From the NCBI GenBank assembly GCA_040220855.1, contig JAVJVZ010000067.1:47179-111178 (forward strand): DNA of 64,000 nt, read 5' to 3'. A model generated the notes under the pieces. The model had not been told where the DNA came from. It was given only the letters and a program-made list of their open reading frames with translations, and did not search any database. The position numbers were made by a program, and so were the translations under genes. The stretch is from JACKNG01 sp040220855 (GTDB lineage: Bacteria > Pseudomonadota > Gammaproteobacteria > Ga0077536). Below are positions 51,720 to 61,806 of the stretch, piece by piece (the first letter of the stretch is position 1; each line of letters begins with the position of its first letter).

Positions 51720-52559
51720 ATGCTCAGAATCGGTCTTTTCCTCGCCACCAACTTCGCCGTCCTCGTGGTGTTGTCGATCGTGCTCAACCTGCTCGGTCTA
51801 AACCAGCAGGGCACTGGCGGTATGCTGGTGTTTGCCGCCATCTTCGGCATGGGCGGCGCTTTCATCTCGCTGCTGATGTCGAAATCGATGGCTGCCCGCG
51901 CAGTCGGTGCGCAGCTCATCGAGCAGCCCGCCAACGCGGCCGAGCGCTGGCTGCTGGAGACGGTGCAGCGCCAGGCCGAGGCTGCCGGGATCGGCATGCC
52001 AGACGTCGCCGTGTTCGATTCGCCGAGCCCCAATGCCTTCGCCACCGGCGCCAACAAGGACGACGCACTGGTCGCCGTCAGTACGGGCTTGCTGCGGCAT
52101 ATGAGCCAGGACGAGGTGGAGGCCGTGCTCGCGCACGAAGTGAGTCACGTCGCCAATGGCGACATGGTCACGCTGGCCCTGTTGCAGGGCGTGATGAACA
52201 CTTTCGTGATGGTCTTCGCACACGTGCTCGCGGCCGCTATCGACCGTGACAGCCGCGGGCGGGGCGCGGGCTACTACCTCGGCTACTTCGCCGCCCAGGC
52301 CGTGCTCGGCTTCCTTGCCTCGCTGGTCGTGATGTGGTTCAGCCGCCACCGCGAGTATCGTGCTGACGCTGGCGGTGCCCGGCTCGCCGGGCGACACAAG
52401 ATGATCGCGGCGCTCGAGCGACTGCAGCAGCAATCGCAACCCGAAGCGCTGCCCGATACCGTGGAAGCGTTCGGTATCGCGGGCGGGCTCGGCAGCCTCC
52501 TCTCGACCCACCCACCACTCGAGCAGCGCATTGCAGCGCTGCGCGCGGCGACCGACTGA
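51720..52559 (+). CDS. htpX: Membrane zinc protease HtpX
   Basis: A 279-residue M48 peptidase with two N-terminal membrane helices (about 4-26 and 33-54) and two more hydrophobic segments after the active site. The zinc motif HEVSH is at 139-143, and the third ligand is the glutamate in REYRADAGGA. It degrades damaged inner-membrane proteins with FtsH. It lies 81 bp behind the sensor kinase, in the same direction, and is convergent with the methyltransferase gene. Confidence 0.94.
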   Translation: MLRIGLFLATNFAVLVVLSIVLNLLGLNQQGTGGMLVFAAIFGMGGAFISLLMSKSMAARAVGAQLIEQPANAAERWLLETVQRQAEAAGIGMPDVAVFDSPSPNAFATGANKDDALVAVSTGLLRHMSQDEVEAVLAHEVSHVANGDMVTLALLQGVMNTFVMVFAHVLAAAIDRDSRGRGAGYYLGYFAAQAVLGFLASLVVMWFSRHREYRADAGGARLAGRHKMIAALERLQQQSQPEALPDTVEAFGIAGGLGSLLSTHPPLEQRIAALRAATD

Positions 52560-52631
52560 GCGCCTGCACCGCTGGCGTCAGCGTCAGCTGCGACGTTCCC
52601 GGGACGCGCCTGCCGGCGCGGGGGGGGCTGG

Positions 52632-53360
52632 TCAGGCGGGCGGTCGGCGCAGGATGTCGACGCGCATCGGGGCACGGAAATCCGCGCCGCCTGCACCGAG
52701 ATGCGCCTCGAACGCGCGTCGCACGCGGGCCAGCGTGAGGTCGTCGAGGCGGTGTTCGCTGTGTGTGGCGTTGATGATGCGGCGCTCGAAATCGGCAAAG
52801 TCGTCAAAGTGCACGGGGCTGAGGAAGAACGCTTCCCGGACCAGTTCGAGGGTGCCGGCCGCGACCGCACGCACCAGCGCGTCGAAGGCCGCCTGGCGCA
52901 CCGCCTGCTCGTCGTGGAAGAGGCGGATGACATCGTTGAAGGCACCGGCGAAGATCGGCTCGGATACGTAGAGCAGGCCGCCCGGACGCAGGATGCGGGC
53001 AATCTCGGTGAGGGCCGCGTCGAGCGCCTCGCCCGGCACGTGGTGCAGCGATTTGAACATCATCACCACGTCGACGCTGGCGTCGTCGAGATCGATGCAC
53101 TCGGCGCCGCCGTAGCGGAACTCGACGTTGGGCAGGTCGGTACGCGCGAGATTGCGCGTATGCTGCACGCGATCCACCTCGTAGGCGATCACGCGGCGGT
53201 CGGATCCGCCGGTGGCGATGGCGGCGGTGTGTACGGCGCTGCCGCAGCCGAGTTCGACGATGAGCGCGCCGTCGAGCGGCAGGCTGGCGTAGATGTCGGC
53301 ATCGCTGTGCACGGCGTCGATCGGTTCATGGGCGATCTGCATGGCGATATCCCCGGTCAT
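52632..53360 (-). CDS. Class I SAM-dependent methyltransferase
   Basis: A 242-residue methyltransferase with the SAM-binding loop LIVELGCGSAVHTAAIATGG, the acidic end of strand 2 in VIAYEVDRVQHTRNLA, and the post-loop VVMMFKSLHHVPGEALDAAL typical of the methyltransferase 11 group. Its ATG overlaps the stop of the upstream GST gene (ATGA), so the two are co-translated. Substrate unknown. Confidence 0.85.
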   Translation of the reverse strand: MTGDIAMQIAHEPIDAVHSDADIYASLPLDGALIVELGCGSAVHTAAIATGGSDRRVIAYEVDRVQHTRNLARTDLPNVEFRYGGAECIDLDDASVDVVMMFKSLHHVPGEALDAALTEIARILRPGGLLYVSEPIFAGAFNDVIRLFHDEQAVRQAAFDALVRAVAAGTLELVREAFFLSPVHFDDFADFERRIINATHSEHRLDDLTLARVRRAFEAHLGAGGADFRAPMRVDILRRPPA

Positions 53361-54037
53361 TTCGTCACCAGTGAGCGTACGACGCTGTCATCGCTGTCGA
53401 GATCGGCTTCGAGCTTGGCCCAGTCCGGCGCGTAGGGCACGGCAATGCCGCGCTGGCATGCGGGGCGCGCCTCCATGCGCTCGAGCCAGGCGTTCAGATG
53501 GGTGAGCCCCGCGACGCTGCTGCCGCCCCAGAAGTGGATGCGTACCCAGCACCAGTTGGCGATGTCGGCGATGGAGTAGTCGTCGCACAGGTATTCGCGG
53601 CCGGCGAGCTGGCCGTCGAGCACTTCGTAGAGGCGGCGGCATTCGTTGTGGTAGCGCGCGATCGCCGCGGGCAGCTTTTCCGGGAAATAGCGGTAGAAGA
53701 CGTTCGACTGGCCCATCATCGGCCCGATGCCGGCCATCTGGAACATCAGCCATTGCGTCACGCGTGACTTGCCCTTGGCATCGCGCGGCATGAGCTGGCC
53801 GCTCTGCTCGGCGAGGTAGAGCATGATGGCGCCCGATTCGAACACCGGGAAGTCGTCGTTGGCGCGGTCGACGATGGCGGGGATACGGCCATTGGGGCAC
53901 AGCTTCAGGAACCAGTCCTGTTTCTGCTCACCCTTCATGATGTCGACATGGTGGACGGTGTAGGGCATGCCGATTTCCTCGAGCATGACCGAGACCTTCC
54001 AGCCGTTCGGAGTGGAATCGGTGTAGAGATCGATCAT
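53357..54037 (-). CDS. Glutathione S-transferase (Ure2p/YfcG-like)
   Basis: A 226-residue GST. The start MIDLYTDSTPNGWKVSVMLEE resembles the YfcG/YghU and Ure2-like group, in which an asparagine near the N terminus contacts glutathione. The cis-Pro and Glu-Ser motif is GRIPAIVD...FPVFESGAIMLYLAE. Such enzymes reduce disulfides or peroxides. It overlaps the methyltransferase gene downstream. The 257 bp upstream (54038-54294) hold no convincing gene; the one open frame is arginine-rich and rejected. Confidence 0.88.
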   Translation of the reverse strand: MIDLYTDSTPNGWKVSVMLEEIGMPYTVHHVDIMKGEQKQDWFLKLCPNGRIPAIVDRANDDFPVFESGAIMLYLAEQSGQLMPRDAKGKSRVTQWLMFQMAGIGPMMGQSNVFYRYFPEKLPAAIARYHNECRRLYEVLDGQLAGREYLCDDYSIADIANWCWVRIHFWGGSSVAGLTHLNAWLERMEARPACQRGIAVPYAPDWAKLEADLDSDDSVVRSLVTK

Positions 54038-54294
54038 TGGTGCTTCCGGCGTCGTGAGTGGGGCTTCATGGTAGCCCACCGCCGCGATTCCCTTAACAGG
54101 CTGGTGGGAAACGACGGCGGGCACGGTCTGCGGCCTTGCGCACTCGCCTGCGGTCCTCATTGATCCACATGAACGCCGGTTCCCCGCTCGGACGCGCCTT
54201 GCAGGCCGCACGCCTCGCGACGCTTTTCACCAGACTGTTCAATCGACGATGACGCGGCGCGGTGCGAAGACGCCGCGTGCGCGGCATGCGGCTC

Positions 54295-55125
54295 TCAGGG
54301 AGCGTCGGTGTCGCCACTGCCGCCGGTGAGCGGCACGAAGCGTACCGGCAGCACGCCGGTCCGCGTGGTGTTGCCCGCCGCGTCCTTCTCGATCACGGTG
54401 AGCTCCTGCTCGCCCCAGGCGCTGTCGATGGGAATGACGAGGCGCCCGCCCGGGGCGAGCTGTTCGACCAGCGCGGGCGGCAACTCGCCGCCGGCGGTCA
54501 CTACGATGGCGTCGAACGGGGCCGCCTGCGGCCAACCCGCGGTGCCGTCACCGATGCGCACGCTGACGTTCGCATAGCCGAGTTCGTCGAGCAGCGCGGC
54601 CGCGCGTTCGCCGAGCGCGGCGACGATCTCGATGCTGTAGACCTCGGCACCGAGCTCGGCGAGCACGGCCGCCTGGTACCCCGAGCCGGTCCCGATCTCG
54701 AGCACGCGGTCGCCGCGTTCGATATCGGCAAGCTCGGTCATGAGGGCCACGATGAAGGGCTGCGAGATGGTCTGGCCGTGACCGATGCTGAGCGGCCGAT
54801 TGGCATAGGCGGCGGCGCGGCTGTCGGGCGGAACGAAACGGTGACGCGGAACGCTGGCCATGGCCGAGGCAACCGGCCCGCTCATCTCGCGTACCCCGGT
54901 CATGCTGGCGGTCGCGCGGAAATCGAAGCGGATCTTCTCGATCAGTCGCGCGTGGTCGCCGTCACGCGCGAACGCACCGCCGGCGTCCTCAGTCGCCATG
55001 CAGGTGGGCAACCAGATCAGTATGAGCACCAGCAGGGCACGGCGTGGCCGCTGGCTCAGCGCGCGCGGGGGGGGCGAGTAAAGTCCCCGGCGCCGCTGCA
55101 GGGGACATTGAGCGGGGGAGGTCAC
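54295..55125 (-). CDS. pcm: Exported protein-L-isoaspartate O-methyltransferase-like protein
   Basis: A PCMT-family enzyme: ASVPRHRFVPPDSRAAAYAN, ISQPFIVALMTELADIERG and VLEIGTGSGYQAAVLAELG are hallmarks. It methylates isoaspartyl residues for repair. This one has an unusual N-terminal extension of about 40 residues with a hydrophobic run ALLVLILIWLPTC followed by a small residue, which looks like a lipoprotein or secretion signal. The start is uncertain: GTG 55125 is listed, a later start is possible. Its position beside the hsp20 genes fits protein repair under stress. Confidence 0.82.
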   Translation of the reverse strand: MTSPAQCPLQRRRGLYSPPPRALSQRPRRALLVLILIWLPTCMATEDAGGAFARDGDHARLIEKIRFDFRATASMTGVREMSGPVASAMASVPRHRFVPPDSRAAAYANRPLSIGHGQTISQPFIVALMTELADIERGDRVLEIGTGSGYQAAVLAELGAEVYSIEIVAALGERAAALLDELGYANVSVRIGDGTAGWPQAAPFDAIVVTAGGELPPALVEQLAPGGRLVIPIDSAWGEQELTVIEKDAAGNTTRTGVLPVRFVPLTGGSGDTDAP

Positions 55126-55146
55126 GGCGCCGGGGCAGGACGAATC

Positions 55147-55650
55147 TCACGCGCCCTGTACGGGAATCTTGCGAACCCGCGTATGCACGGCGCGCGGCAG
55201 GTGGACATGCAGCACGCCACGACGGTAGCTGGCGCGGCCGCCGCTCTCGTCGACCGCGACGGGCAGACGTAATGCGCGCTCGAAGCTGCCGTAGGCACGC
55301 TCCATGACGTGGAAGCGGCCCTGGGTGCGTTCCTGTTCGATGTGCTTCTCTCCGCGCACGACCAGCACGTCGTCGAGGACATCGATGGTGAAATCGTCCT
55401 CGTCCATGCCAGGGCATTCGAGGGTCACCTCGACGCTGTCGTCGTCGACCTTGACCTCGGCGGCGAGGACGCCCCAGCGGCTGCCGGCAGCGACGTGACG
55501 GGCGCGGGCCTCGTCGCCTCCGCTGGCGCGGTGCACCGGGTTGAAGCGGGTCAGGGCGTCGCCCGCACGCGCAGTGAAGTCGCGCCAGCCTTCCGCAATG
55601 CCATCCCATGCACGGCTGAGCCCGTGCTTGAGATCCTGTAACGTGCTCAT
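55147..55650 (-). CDS. Small heat-shock protein, Hsp20 family (1)
   Basis: A 167-residue Hsp20. The alpha-crystallin domain covers about 60-150 (VKVDDDSVEVTLECPGMDEDDF, YGSFERALRLP, ASYRRGVLHVHLP); the C-terminal I-X-I anchor is degenerate. The N-terminal 55 residues are helical with LSRAWDGIAEGWRDF. GGAGG lies nine bases before the ATG. A near-perfect sigma-32 promoter and an FNR-type palindrome lie upstream, facing another hsp20 gene. Confidence 0.92.
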   Translation of the reverse strand: MSTLQDLKHGLSRAWDGIAEGWRDFTARAGDALTRFNPVHRASGGDEARARHVAAGSRWGVLAAEVKVDDDSVEVTLECPGMDEDDFTIDVLDDVLVVRGEKHIEQERTQGRFHVMERAYGSFERALRLPVAVDESGGRASYRRGVLHVHLPRAVHTRVRKIPVQGA

Positions 55651-55710
55651 GGTTGCGATCCTCCACGTGCGGTCGTCGCGATGATGCTCGCGCGTGCGGC
55701 GCGCGGCGTC

Positions 55711-55724
55711 TTGATCGAAATCAC
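55711..55724 (-). promoter_or_regulatory. FNR/CRP-type palindrome upstream of hsp20 (1)
   Basis: TTGAT-CGAA-ATCAC differs from the FNR/ANR consensus TTGAT-N4-ATCAA only in the last base. Its centre is about 68 bp before the hsp20 start on the minus strand, compatible with a class II site, and a CATCAT -10-like hexamer follows at suitable distance. Confidence 0.6.
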
Positions 55725-55748
55725 CTTGGCGCTATGCACCGATTGCTC

Positions 55749-55777
55749 ACATGGGGGTGTCGGCACGCTGCTTCAAG
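55749..55777 (-). promoter_or_regulatory. Sigma-32 promoter of hsp20 (1), minus strand
   Basis: Read on the minus strand: CTTGAA (55777-55772), 15 bases, CCCCATGT (55756-55749). This equals the heat-shock consensus CTTGAA / CCCCATnT at allowed spacing. Predicted start near 55742, giving a leader of about 90 bases. Confidence 0.82.
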
Positions 55778-55804
55778 GCCGGCCGAAGGCGCTGCCGGCC
55801 GGGT

Positions 55805-55832
55805 CTTGAATTCGATTGCCGACACACCATCT
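55805..55832 (+). promoter_or_regulatory. Sigma-32 promoter of hsp20 (2), plus strand
   Basis: CTTGAA (55805-55810), 14 bases, CACCATCT (55825-55832), one base away from the CCCCATnT consensus. Predicted start near 55839, about 35 bases before the ATG. Confidence 0.72.
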
Positions 55833-55873
55833 CGGGGCTTAACGGCAACCGACGAACTGTGGAGGTTCGGACC

Positions 55874-56317
55874 ATGCGTACCACTGTCTACGATCCTTTC
55901 TCGACCATCCGGCGCCTGCAGGACGAAATGAATCGCGCCTTCGGCAGCGCGCTGACCAGCAACGAGGACAGCTCGGCCTCGGCGGTGAGCCACTGGGTGC
56001 CAGCGGTCGACGTACACGAAGAAGCCGACCGCTACGTGATCGTCGCGGATGTCCCCGGCGTGGAGCCGGACGCCATCGAGGTGTCCATGGAGAACGGCAT
56101 ATTGACCATTTCCGGCGAGCGACGTGACGAACGCCGCAGCGAGAATGGCGGGGCACACCGCGTCGAACGCGTCTATGGCTCGTTCTACCGGCGCTTTACC
56201 CTGCCCGATACCGCCGATGCCGAGCGCGTCGAGGCGCGCAGCACGCACGGTGTGCTCGAAATCAGCATTCCCAAGAAGGCCCAGGTCCAGCCGAAGAAGA
56301 TCAAGGTCGGGGGCTGA
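55874..56317 (+). CDS. Small heat-shock protein, Hsp20 family (2)
   Basis: A 147-residue Hsp20 with a standard alpha-crystallin domain (about 40-135): VPAVDVHEEADRYVIVADVPG, VERVYGSFYRRFTLPD and the C-terminal anchor LEISIPKK (I-S-I). GGAGG at eight bases supports the ATG. It holds unfolding proteins in soluble oligomers. It is divergent from hsp20 (1), with facing heat-shock promoters in the 223-bp gap; the two sequences differ widely, so mixed oligomers with division of labour are possible. Confidence 0.93.
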   Translation: MRTTVYDPFSTIRRLQDEMNRAFGSALTSNEDSSASAVSHWVPAVDVHEEADRYVIVADVPGVEPDAIEVSMENGILTISGERRDERRSENGGAHRVERVYGSFYRRFTLPDTADAERVEARSTHGVLEISIPKKAQVQPKKIKVGG

Positions 56318-56400
56318 ACGGGAACTGCCGCGGCGAGGCTGCGCAAGCGCGGGTTCAGCGGCCTCTATCGTGCAGCCTCGCCGCGGTCCATGCCGGGCGC

Positions 56401-56432
56401 CGCCCTGACCCGCCTTGACCCTGGTCAGGGCG
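56401..56432 (+). promoter_or_regulatory. Inverted repeat containing an FNR/CRP-type palindrome
   Basis: CGCCCTGACC (56401-56410) and GGTCAGGGCG (56423-56432) are perfect inverted repeats. Overlapping the right arm, TTGAC-CCTG-GTCAG (56415-56428) is an FNR/CRP-like palindrome, centred about 58 bp before the next start codon, with CATGAT (56451-56456) as possible -10. It may also act as the end of the hsp20 (2) transcript. Confidence 0.5.
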
Positions 56433-56479
56433 CGACGAGCGCTTCTGGCGCATGATAGGCGCCAGGCAGGGGAGAGCGG

Positions 56480-57382
56480 ATGAGCGAGTCCGGCACGCTG
56501 CACCGCGTCGTCGCGCTGTCCGCCGACGTGAGCGGCAGTACGCGTCTGTACGAGACCTTCGGCAACGACGTCGCGCGGCGCGACGTCGCGCTCTGCCTTG
56601 CCCTGCTCGCCGCCGTTGCGGAACGCCACGCGGGCGTCGTCGACGGCACCGCGGGTGACGAGATCCTGTGCCACTTCGCCCACCCGCGCGACGCCGCCGA
56701 GGTCGGTCGCGAGATGCACGAGGCACTGCGCGCGGCGAGCGCCGCCCGGCGCTTCCGCTGCGGCGAGCTGCGCGTCAAGGTCGCCTGGCATTACGGTCTC
56801 GCGGAGTGGCGTGATGGCACCCTGGTCGGCGCCACGCCGCGCGTCCAGCAACAGATCATTGCCTGCGCGCGGCCCGAGGAGGTACTGGTGTCAGGCGACG
56901 CGCTGGAGGCGTTGCCGATGGCGATGCGCGCGACGGCGCAGCTCATCGACACCGTGAACTCGGTCGTCGATGGGGCGCCGCTCGCGGTCTACCGGCTGCC
57001 TTGGGACGACGACACCGAGGTCACGCGTTACCGTGCGCCGGCACCGCCGGCCGGCACCAGCCGGCGCCTCGAGCTGCGCCGCGGCGCCCGCTGCTGGCAC
57101 CTCGATGCCGACCATCCGGGTTGCACCATCGGCCGCACCGACGACAACGACATCGCTACCGGGAGTCGCTTCACCTCGCGCCATCACGCGAGCATCGACC
57201 TGCGACACGGTCGCTTCTACCTGAGCGACGCTTCCAGCAACGGCACGCTCGTGATCAGGGACGGTACCGAGCGCGAGCTGGTGCGCCACGAACAGGCCGT
57301 GCTGCATGGCAGCGGCGAGCTGGTGTTCGGCGATATCGCCGGACAGGACGACGACGCCCGTCTCAGCTTCCGCTGCGAATGA
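56480..57382 (+). CDS. Class III nucleotide-cyclase-like domain fused to FHA domain
   Basis: A 300-residue cytosolic protein. Residues 5-175 resemble an adenylate/guanylate cyclase catalytic domain, with metal aspartates D16 (LSADVSGST) and D60 (GTAGDEILCHF). The later block that normally holds the asparagine and arginine of the active site reads LVGATPRVQQQI, so catalysis is doubtful. Residues 195-295 are an FHA phosphothreonine-binding domain: GR 218-219, SRHH 233-236, SNGT 253-256. GGGGAGAG precedes the ATG. It may sense a nucleotide and bind a phosphorylated partner. Confidence 0.85.
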   Translation: MSESGTLHRVVALSADVSGSTRLYETFGNDVARRDVALCLALLAAVAERHAGVVDGTAGDEILCHFAHPRDAAEVGREMHEALRAASAARRFRCGELRVKVAWHYGLAEWRDGTLVGATPRVQQQIIACARPEEVLVSGDALEALPMAMRATAQLIDTVNSVVDGAPLAVYRLPWDDDTEVTRYRAPAPPAGTSRRLELRRGARCWHLDADHPGCTIGRTDDNDIATGSRFTSRHHASIDLRHGRFYLSDASSNGTLVIRDGTERELVRHEQAVLHGSGELVFGDIAGQDDDARLSFRCE

Positions 57383-57409
57383 GCGCGCCGTGCCCCGTGT
57401 CGCCGCCGC

Positions 57410-58885
<1,476 letters not shown>

Positions 58886-58940
58886 GCGTCAGTCTCCTCG
58901 TACTCCCGGCACCTTTTAACCCGCCTGTCGCGGGCCTGCG

Positions 58941-58954
58941 TTGACGACCGTCAA
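58941..58954 (-). promoter_or_regulatory. FNR/CRP-type palindrome upstream of pap
   Basis: TTGAC-GACC-GTCAA is a perfect palindrome of the FNR/CRP form. Its centre is 62 bp from the pap start, and an AT-rich TTAAAA (58919-58914) lies where a -10 element is expected for a class II site. Confidence 0.6.
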
Positions 58955-58973
58955 GGCACCACGCGGGCGGCCT

Positions 58974-61046
58974 TCAATCCGCGCGGGCGAGGCTCACGCG
59001 ATTGTCATGGAAGGCGGCCCCGCCGGCCGGGGCGACCGGGTCGGCGCCGGTCAGCGCGTTGATGCCGAGTCCGCCGTCGAAGGCATCGTTCGGCCAGATG
59101 CTCTCGGCGACGACGATACCGCGCTGCAGACCCGCGAAACGCTCCGCGGCGAGACGCACGCGGCCGCGCGCGTTGCTGACCACGACTGTGTCGCCGTCGT
59201 CGAGACCGAGCGCGGCGGCATCGTCCGGGTGCAGCAGCAGCGTCGGCCGACGTTCGCGGCGCCGGGAGCTCGGCGTCTCGTTGAACGAGGAATTGAGGAA
59301 GTGACGCGACGGCGCGGTGACGAGGCGAAACGCGTCCGCGTCACGGGTCGCCTCGAGCGCGTCCCAGTGATCGGGCAGGCGCGGCATGGCGGCGAGCGTC
59401 TCCGCTGGCACGAAGCCCGCGGAACCCGCCGTGGACCAGTCGGCGGCGAAGTGCCAGCGCCCGTCCGCATGGCCGAAACCATCGAGGAAATGTGCCGTGC
59501 GGAAGTCGGGCTGGGCGTCGATCCAACGCGCCGCCTCGAGCGTCGCGAGCTCACCCCAGCCGGAGGCGGCCAGGGTCCAGTCGATGATCTCGCGCGGCGT
59601 CATGTGGAAGCCCCGGTGCTCGGCGCCGACGCGCGCAGCGAGTGCGCAGATGAGCTCGTGATTCGAACGACACTCGCCCGGCGGCGCGACGATGCGTGGG
59701 CTGAACTGGATGTGCTGCTGGCCGCCGCCCTGGTAGAGATCGTCGTGTTCGAGGAACATCGTGGCCGGTAAGACGATGTCCGCCATCGCCGCGGTCTCGG
59801 TCATGAACTGTTCGTGCACGCAGGTGAAGAGATCCTCGCGCGCGAAGCCCCGCCGCACGGTGTTGAGATCGGGCGCGACTGACATCGGGTTGGTGTTCTG
59901 TACCAGCAGCGCGGTCACCGGCGGGCCGCCGCGGAGCGCGAACGGCTCGCCGGTCAGCACCGCGCCGATGCGCGACTGGTCGAGCAGGCGCACACCGGGG
60001 TCGCGCACGTCGAGGCCGTCGATCAGCGTGCGGTCCCAGTGGAAGATGGCACCGTTGTTGTGGAAGGCGCCGCCGCCCGGGTGCTGCCAGGCGCCGGTAA
60101 CGGCGGCGATCGAGGCCGCGGCATGCATGTTGACGGCACCGTTGCGGCTGCGTGAAAAGCCGTAGCCGAGACGGATGTAGGTGCGCGGATGCCGGCCGAC
60201 CAGCGACGCGAAGGCCTCGATGTCGGCCACCGGTACGCCGCAGATCGCACTCGCCCAGTCCGGCGTACGCGTGGCGAGGTGAGCCTCGAGCTCGTTCGGG
60301 CAGTCGGTGTAGCGGGCGAGGTAGTCGCGGTCGGCATGGCCGTCGCGGAACAGCACGTGCATGACGGCGCAGGCGAGCGCACCGTCGGTGCCGGGTCGCA
60401 GACAGAGGAAGTCGTCGGCCTGCCGGGCGGTTGCGTTGGCGTAGATGTCGACGACCACGATCCGCGCGCCCCGTGCGCGCCGCGCGGCGAGCGCGTGGCT
60501 CATCACGTTGACCTGGGTCGACGCGGCATTGGTGCCCCAGATGACGATGACGTCGGATTGTGCCATCTCGCGCGGGTCGACGCCGGCGAGCCGGCCGGCG
60601 CCAGCCAGCCAGCCGCTCCAGGCGAGCGCTGTGCAGATGGTCGAGTGCTGCCCGGAATAGCGCTTCGCGTGACGCAGACGATTGATGCCGTCGCGCATGA
60701 CGAGCCCCATCGTGCCGGCGTAGAAGTAGGGCCACACGCTCTCTGCGCCGTGTCGCTGCTCGGCGGCGAGGAACGCTTCGGCGACGGTGTCGAGCGCCTC
60801 GTCCCAGTCGATGCGGCGGAAGCTGCCGCTGCCTTTCGGTCCGCTGCGCTTGAGCGGGTACAACAGTCGCTCGGGATGATGGATGCGCTCGGCGTAGCGC
60901 GCGACCTTCGAGCAGATGACGCCCTGCGTGTAGCTGTTGTCGGCCGCGCCGCGCACGCGTCCGATATGCGTCGCGTCGAGGCGCTCGACCTCGAGTGCGC
61001 AGGTCGAGGGGCAATCGTGCGGGCAGGTGGCGTGGTGCCAGCTCAT
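58974..61046 (-). CDS. Molybdopterin oxidoreductase, DMSO-reductase family
   Basis: A 690-residue cytoplasmic protein; no Tat signal. The N-terminal [4Fe-4S] cluster ligands are C8, C12, C16 and C45. VIVIWGTNAASTQVNVMSHAL, VVDIYANATARQADDFLCLRPG and RLGYGFSRSRNGAVNMHA bind bis-MGD; a C-terminal molybdopterin dinucleotide domain (about 570-685) follows. It resembles the assimilatory and formate-dehydrogenase-like subfamily of unknown substrate. No small electron-transfer subunit is adjacent. The tungstate binder and YqeC elsewhere in the window also concern such cofactors. Confidence 0.88.
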   Translation of the reverse strand: MSWHHATCPHDCPSTCALEVERLDATHIGRVRGAADNSYTQGVICSKVARYAERIHHPERLLYPLKRSGPKGSGSFRRIDWDEALDTVAEAFLAAEQRHGAESVWPYFYAGTMGLVMRDGINRLRHAKRYSGQHSTICTALAWSGWLAGAGRLAGVDPREMAQSDVIVIWGTNAASTQVNVMSHALAARRARGARIVVVDIYANATARQADDFLCLRPGTDGALACAVMHVLFRDGHADRDYLARYTDCPNELEAHLATRTPDWASAICGVPVADIEAFASLVGRHPRTYIRLGYGFSRSRNGAVNMHAAASIAAVTGAWQHPGGGAFHNNGAIFHWDRTLIDGLDVRDPGVRLLDQSRIGAVLTGEPFALRGGPPVTALLVQNTNPMSVAPDLNTVRRGFAREDLFTCVHEQFMTETAAMADIVLPATMFLEHDDLYQGGGQQHIQFSPRIVAPPGECRSNHELICALAARVGAEHRGFHMTPREIIDWTLAASGWGELATLEAARWIDAQPDFRTAHFLDGFGHADGRWHFAADWSTAGSAGFVPAETLAAMPRLPDHWDALEATRDADAFRLVTAPSRHFLNSSFNETPSSRRRERRPTLLLHPDDAAALGLDDGDTVVVSNARGRVRLAAERFAGLQRGIVVAESIWPNDAFDGGLGINALTGADPVAPAGGAAFHDNRVSLARAD

Positions 61047-61100
61047 AGGGACTCGCAGGAGAGGGGCCAGGCCCGATTCTAACGCCGCCGGCGCCGCGCT

Positions 61101-61670
61101 CTAGGGTGTCGTGGGCGACAGCCGTCCGCGCAGCGCGTCGATCAGTTCGCGCCCGCGCGGCGTGCCGGCCCCCGCGCGGGTGGTGAACAGGCCACTGCCA
61201 TAGTCCTGCCCGAAATCCGCGGCGAGGTTGACCACCTGCGCCAGCGCGACCGCAAAGCCCTCGGCATCGAGGCTGGCCATGGGGTGCACGTAGACGCTCC
61301 ACAGCGTGGTGCCGTCGATGGCGTAACGTGCGTCCCCGGCGGTGCCGAAATTGGCCGCCAGCACGCGTCGCAGGAGTGCCTCGTCGAGCGCCTCGGCCGC
61401 GGTCACGTGCGCCTGGATGCGTAGGCGATCGTGGGCTGCGTCGGCCGTCACGACGACGGCGCGGCCGCCGGCGACGAGCCGCCAGTAGCCGTCGCCACCG
61501 CCGCCCTCGAGTTCGAGGCGGGTGATCGCGGCGCCGAGTCCGGCGACGTCGAGTGCGGCGGCGGAGGGAGCGAGCACGATAAGCAGACCGAGCAGTGCGC
61601 GGCGGCCGGCGCGGCGTCGCGCGCGCGTCGAACATGACGGCAACGGGGCGGACAGGGACGGGCGCGACAT
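61101..61670 (-). CDS. Hypothetical secreted protein
   Basis: A 189-residue protein I do not recognise. A basic N terminus precedes a hydrophobic run ALLGLLIVLAPSAAA (about 25-39), a likely signal peptide. The mature part has LVAGGRAVVVTADAAHDRLRIQ and YAIDGTTLWSVYVHPMASLD, with alternating strands and helices resembling small chaperone-like or YbjN-like folds, but this is only an impression. Same strand as the molybdopterin gene, 54 bp downstream of its start region. The start codon is uncertain because of the long basic leader. Confidence 0.5.
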   Translation of the reverse strand: MSRPSLSAPLPSCSTRARRRAGRRALLGLLIVLAPSAAALDVAGLGAAITRLELEGGGGDGYWRLVAGGRAVVVTADAAHDRLRIQAHVTAAEALDEALLRRVLAANFGTAGDARYAIDGTTLWSVYVHPMASLDAEGFAVALAQVVNLAADFGQDYGSGLFTTRAGAGTPRGRELIDALRGRLSPTTP

Positions 61671-61806
61671 GACATGGCTTCCTGCTGCTGGCGTGCGGCG
61701 ATTATGCGCCAGCGGCGGCGTCGCGCCACGCGGTTGCGGCGCCAGGCCGACCGTGCGCCCCCGCGGCTGCTACACTCGCGCCCTCCACGACACCCGGAAC
61801 ATCGAC

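Noticed and set aside
54093..54317. A 74-codon arginine-rich frame between GST and pcm
   Set aside because: Overlaps the end of pcm, no ribosome site and composition typical of a random GC-rich frame.
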